Origin: Baffinella frigidus
Lineage: Eukaryota > Cryptophyceae > Cryptomonadales > Baffinellaceae
Direction: 5' to 3'
DNA length: 14,528 nt
Assembly (NCBI GenBank): GCA_026770585.1
Contig: MU648353.1
Span: forward strand, 1 to 14,528
The notes below the pieces were generated by a model. It searched no databases. It was not told the DNA's origin and was given only the letters and a program-made list of their open reading frames with translations. This document shows, one piece after another, positions 13,801 to 14,528 of this stretch. Made by a program: the position numbers and the translations under genes. Within the stretch, counting starts at the first letter, position 1. Each line of letters begins with the position of its first letter.

Positions 13801-14267
13801 AAGTGCCATTGAAGGTATGTTTCCAGCTGAGAGATGAGTCCGTTCTTTGTAGGATCGAAGAGCACCGTGCGGTACGAGGAGAAAACGTCGACGATGACGA
13901 GGCAGTGCCTGTTCCCGTCCATGCTGGGAGCGTTCGGGAACTTGATGAGGTCCATGCACCAGAGGTCGTCCACTTCCAGAACTGCCTCTGGCAGGTCGGA
14001 GCTGTTGCTGTCTGGTATGCGGCCGCGTGTTTCCATGCACGTGTGGCATTTGCCGGACATGTTGCAGAACTTCAGAGTCTTGGCAGCGAGGCCGACTGTT
14101 CGAGTGAGGATCCGTTGAAGCACTTCCTTGGGAACGTGATCGAAGATCAGGTGCATGTAGTCCGCTGGGGGCAGCTTTCCCAGTATGCAGGAGAAGATGG
14201 ACGGTGCGGTGTAAGGGGGGTACAGAGCAAGCGTACGCCCCGAGCCAGTCCTCCAAGAGTGGCTCCT
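10817..14267 (-). pseudogene. Ty1/copia-type retrotransposon pol fragment (integrase and partial reverse transcriptase), frameshifted and truncated
   Basis: The leftward frame is open from 14267 to TGA at 11064-11066, with the first ATG at 14156 (1030 codons). Numbering from that Met, H2/H7 and C37-x2-C40 form the pre-integrase HHCC zinc site; D69, D132 (FQTDGGGE) and E168 (NGRAEKS) form the integrase triad with a D-x35-E spacing. An unusually long Pro/Ser/Ala-rich linker (about 310-870) leads to the reverse transcriptase (from PEWKEASISEMD, about 871), with KARFCARGD, the catalytic Asp968 in FDVAAAF, and LKKNLYGFAHSPRAFYDDY. The rest of the domain, including the YVDD box, lies in another phase from about 11065 to a TAG at 10817-10819, so a small indel separates the parts. 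Gag, protease, RNase H and both LTRs are missing. Integrase preceding reverse transcriptase identifies the copia order. It is not functional as it stands. Confidence 0.93.
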
Positions 14268-14285
14268 TTACTCCATTCCCAGGAT

Positions 14286-14310
14286 GAGGGAACCCCCGAA
14301 AGGGTCCCTC
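14286..14310. repeat. Short hairpin in the repetitive right flank
   Basis: GAGGGA (14286-14291) pairs with TCCCTC (14305-14310), with a further CCC/GGG pairing inside after a one-base bulge. It lies just outside the end of the pol fragment. Confidence 0.5.
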
Positions 14311-14374
14311 TATTGATTACTCAACTAAGCAATGGCTCCAAGGGTAGGCCTGCGGCCCAGAGCGTACCCGCTCT

Positions 14375-14478
14375 CTGTGACGGCCTAGTACAGTCCTACT
14401 GTCCTAGTACTCCGTTACACAGTCCCCCAGTTGAACCGCTCGTCCCGAGAGGTCCTACTACCTAGAGCGCCGTCACAG
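14375..14478. repeat. Inverted repeat, 10-bp arms
   Basis: CTGTGACGGC (14375-14384) is mirrored exactly by GCCGTCACAG (14469-14478). The region between contains several GTCCTA elements. No gene is visible in 14268-14528. Confidence 0.7.
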
Positions 14479-14528
14479 TGCTCCTGCCCCAGAGCCCCGT
14501 TACACAGTCCCCCAGATTAGACCGCTCG
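14412..14528 (+). repeat. Direct repeat of about 31 bp, 85-bp period, running off the window
   Basis: CCGTTACACAGTCCCCCAG occurs at 14412-14430 and again at 14497-14515, each followed within a few bases by ACCGCTCG. It suggests a tandem satellite or LTR-like unit continuing past the right edge. Confidence 0.85.

Larger units (their letters stand above)
10817..14528 (-). mobile_element. Remnant of a copia-type LTR retrotransposon with repetitive flank
   Basis: The pol fragment above defines a mobile element of the Ty1/copia order running right to left. Its right limit is probably near 14268, where the integrase-proximal frame ends in a stop and the sequence becomes repetitive; whether 14268-14528 belongs to the element or to another repeat cannot be told. 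No LTR, primer-binding site or target-site duplication was found. Confidence 0.6.

Noticed and set aside
13687-14256. 189-codon frame overlapping the integrase
   Set aside because: It is a shifted-phase shadow of the integrase coding sequence; the catalytic motifs are in the other frame.

Overview
The window looks eukaryotic or large-DNA-virus-like, not bacterial. It holds short intron-poor genes with TATA-type boxes about 25-48 bp upstream of their ATG, no Shine-Dalgarno pattern, abundant microsatellites ((TA)n, (GA)n, (CA)n, GGT-type tracts), two ankyrin-repeat proteins, a PD-(D/E)XK protein of the GxxExxY family and, at the right end, a broken Ty1/copia-type retrotransposon. The most economical reading is a compact virus-like gene island in, or next to, a protist or algal nuclear genome. 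A free nucleocytoplasmic-type virus cannot be excluded, and the sequence alone does not fix the host or the virus group.

Layout. 1-544: repeat- and palindrome-rich non-coding DNA. 545-2239 (+): a 564-aa protein I do not recognise. 2240-2518: G-rich and GGT-type repeats between convergent genes. 2519-3142 (-): a Cys/His-rich gene with an in-frame TAG. 3728-4129 and 4279-5145 (+): two ankyrin proteins in tandem. 5246-5941 (-): a weaker hypothetical gene whose stop codon lies in a hairpin. 6178-6936 (+): GxxExxY-family PD-(D/E)XK protein with a long N-terminal extension. 7437-7769 (+): small unknown protein followed by a 69-bp tandem copy of its own 3' end. 8004-8585 (-): second Cys-rich zinc-ribbon-like protein, apparently related to the one at 2519-3142. 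8715-8814: four 25-bp tandem repeats. 8946-9487 (+): one or two small genes, possibly a spliced gene. 10009-10251 (+): small unknown protein behind a canonical TATA box. 10252-10816: nothing but short repeats. 10817-14267 (-): copia-type pol fragment (integrase plus part of the reverse transcriptase) with a frameshift and missing ends. 14268-14528: repetitive non-coding DNA.

Common themes. Several genes share the box TATTTAAG (or TATTTAGG) at a similar distance from the ATG, and two others share TATATAAA. Several stop codons are followed on the sense strand by G-rich repeats (GGT, GGTAGGT, TAGGG). This suggests one transcription machinery with shared start and perhaps 3'-end signals. Zinc-binding, ankyrin and nuclease-like proteins next to each other would fit a viral accessory or host-interaction region, but this is inference; no capsid, polymerase or packaging gene is visible here.
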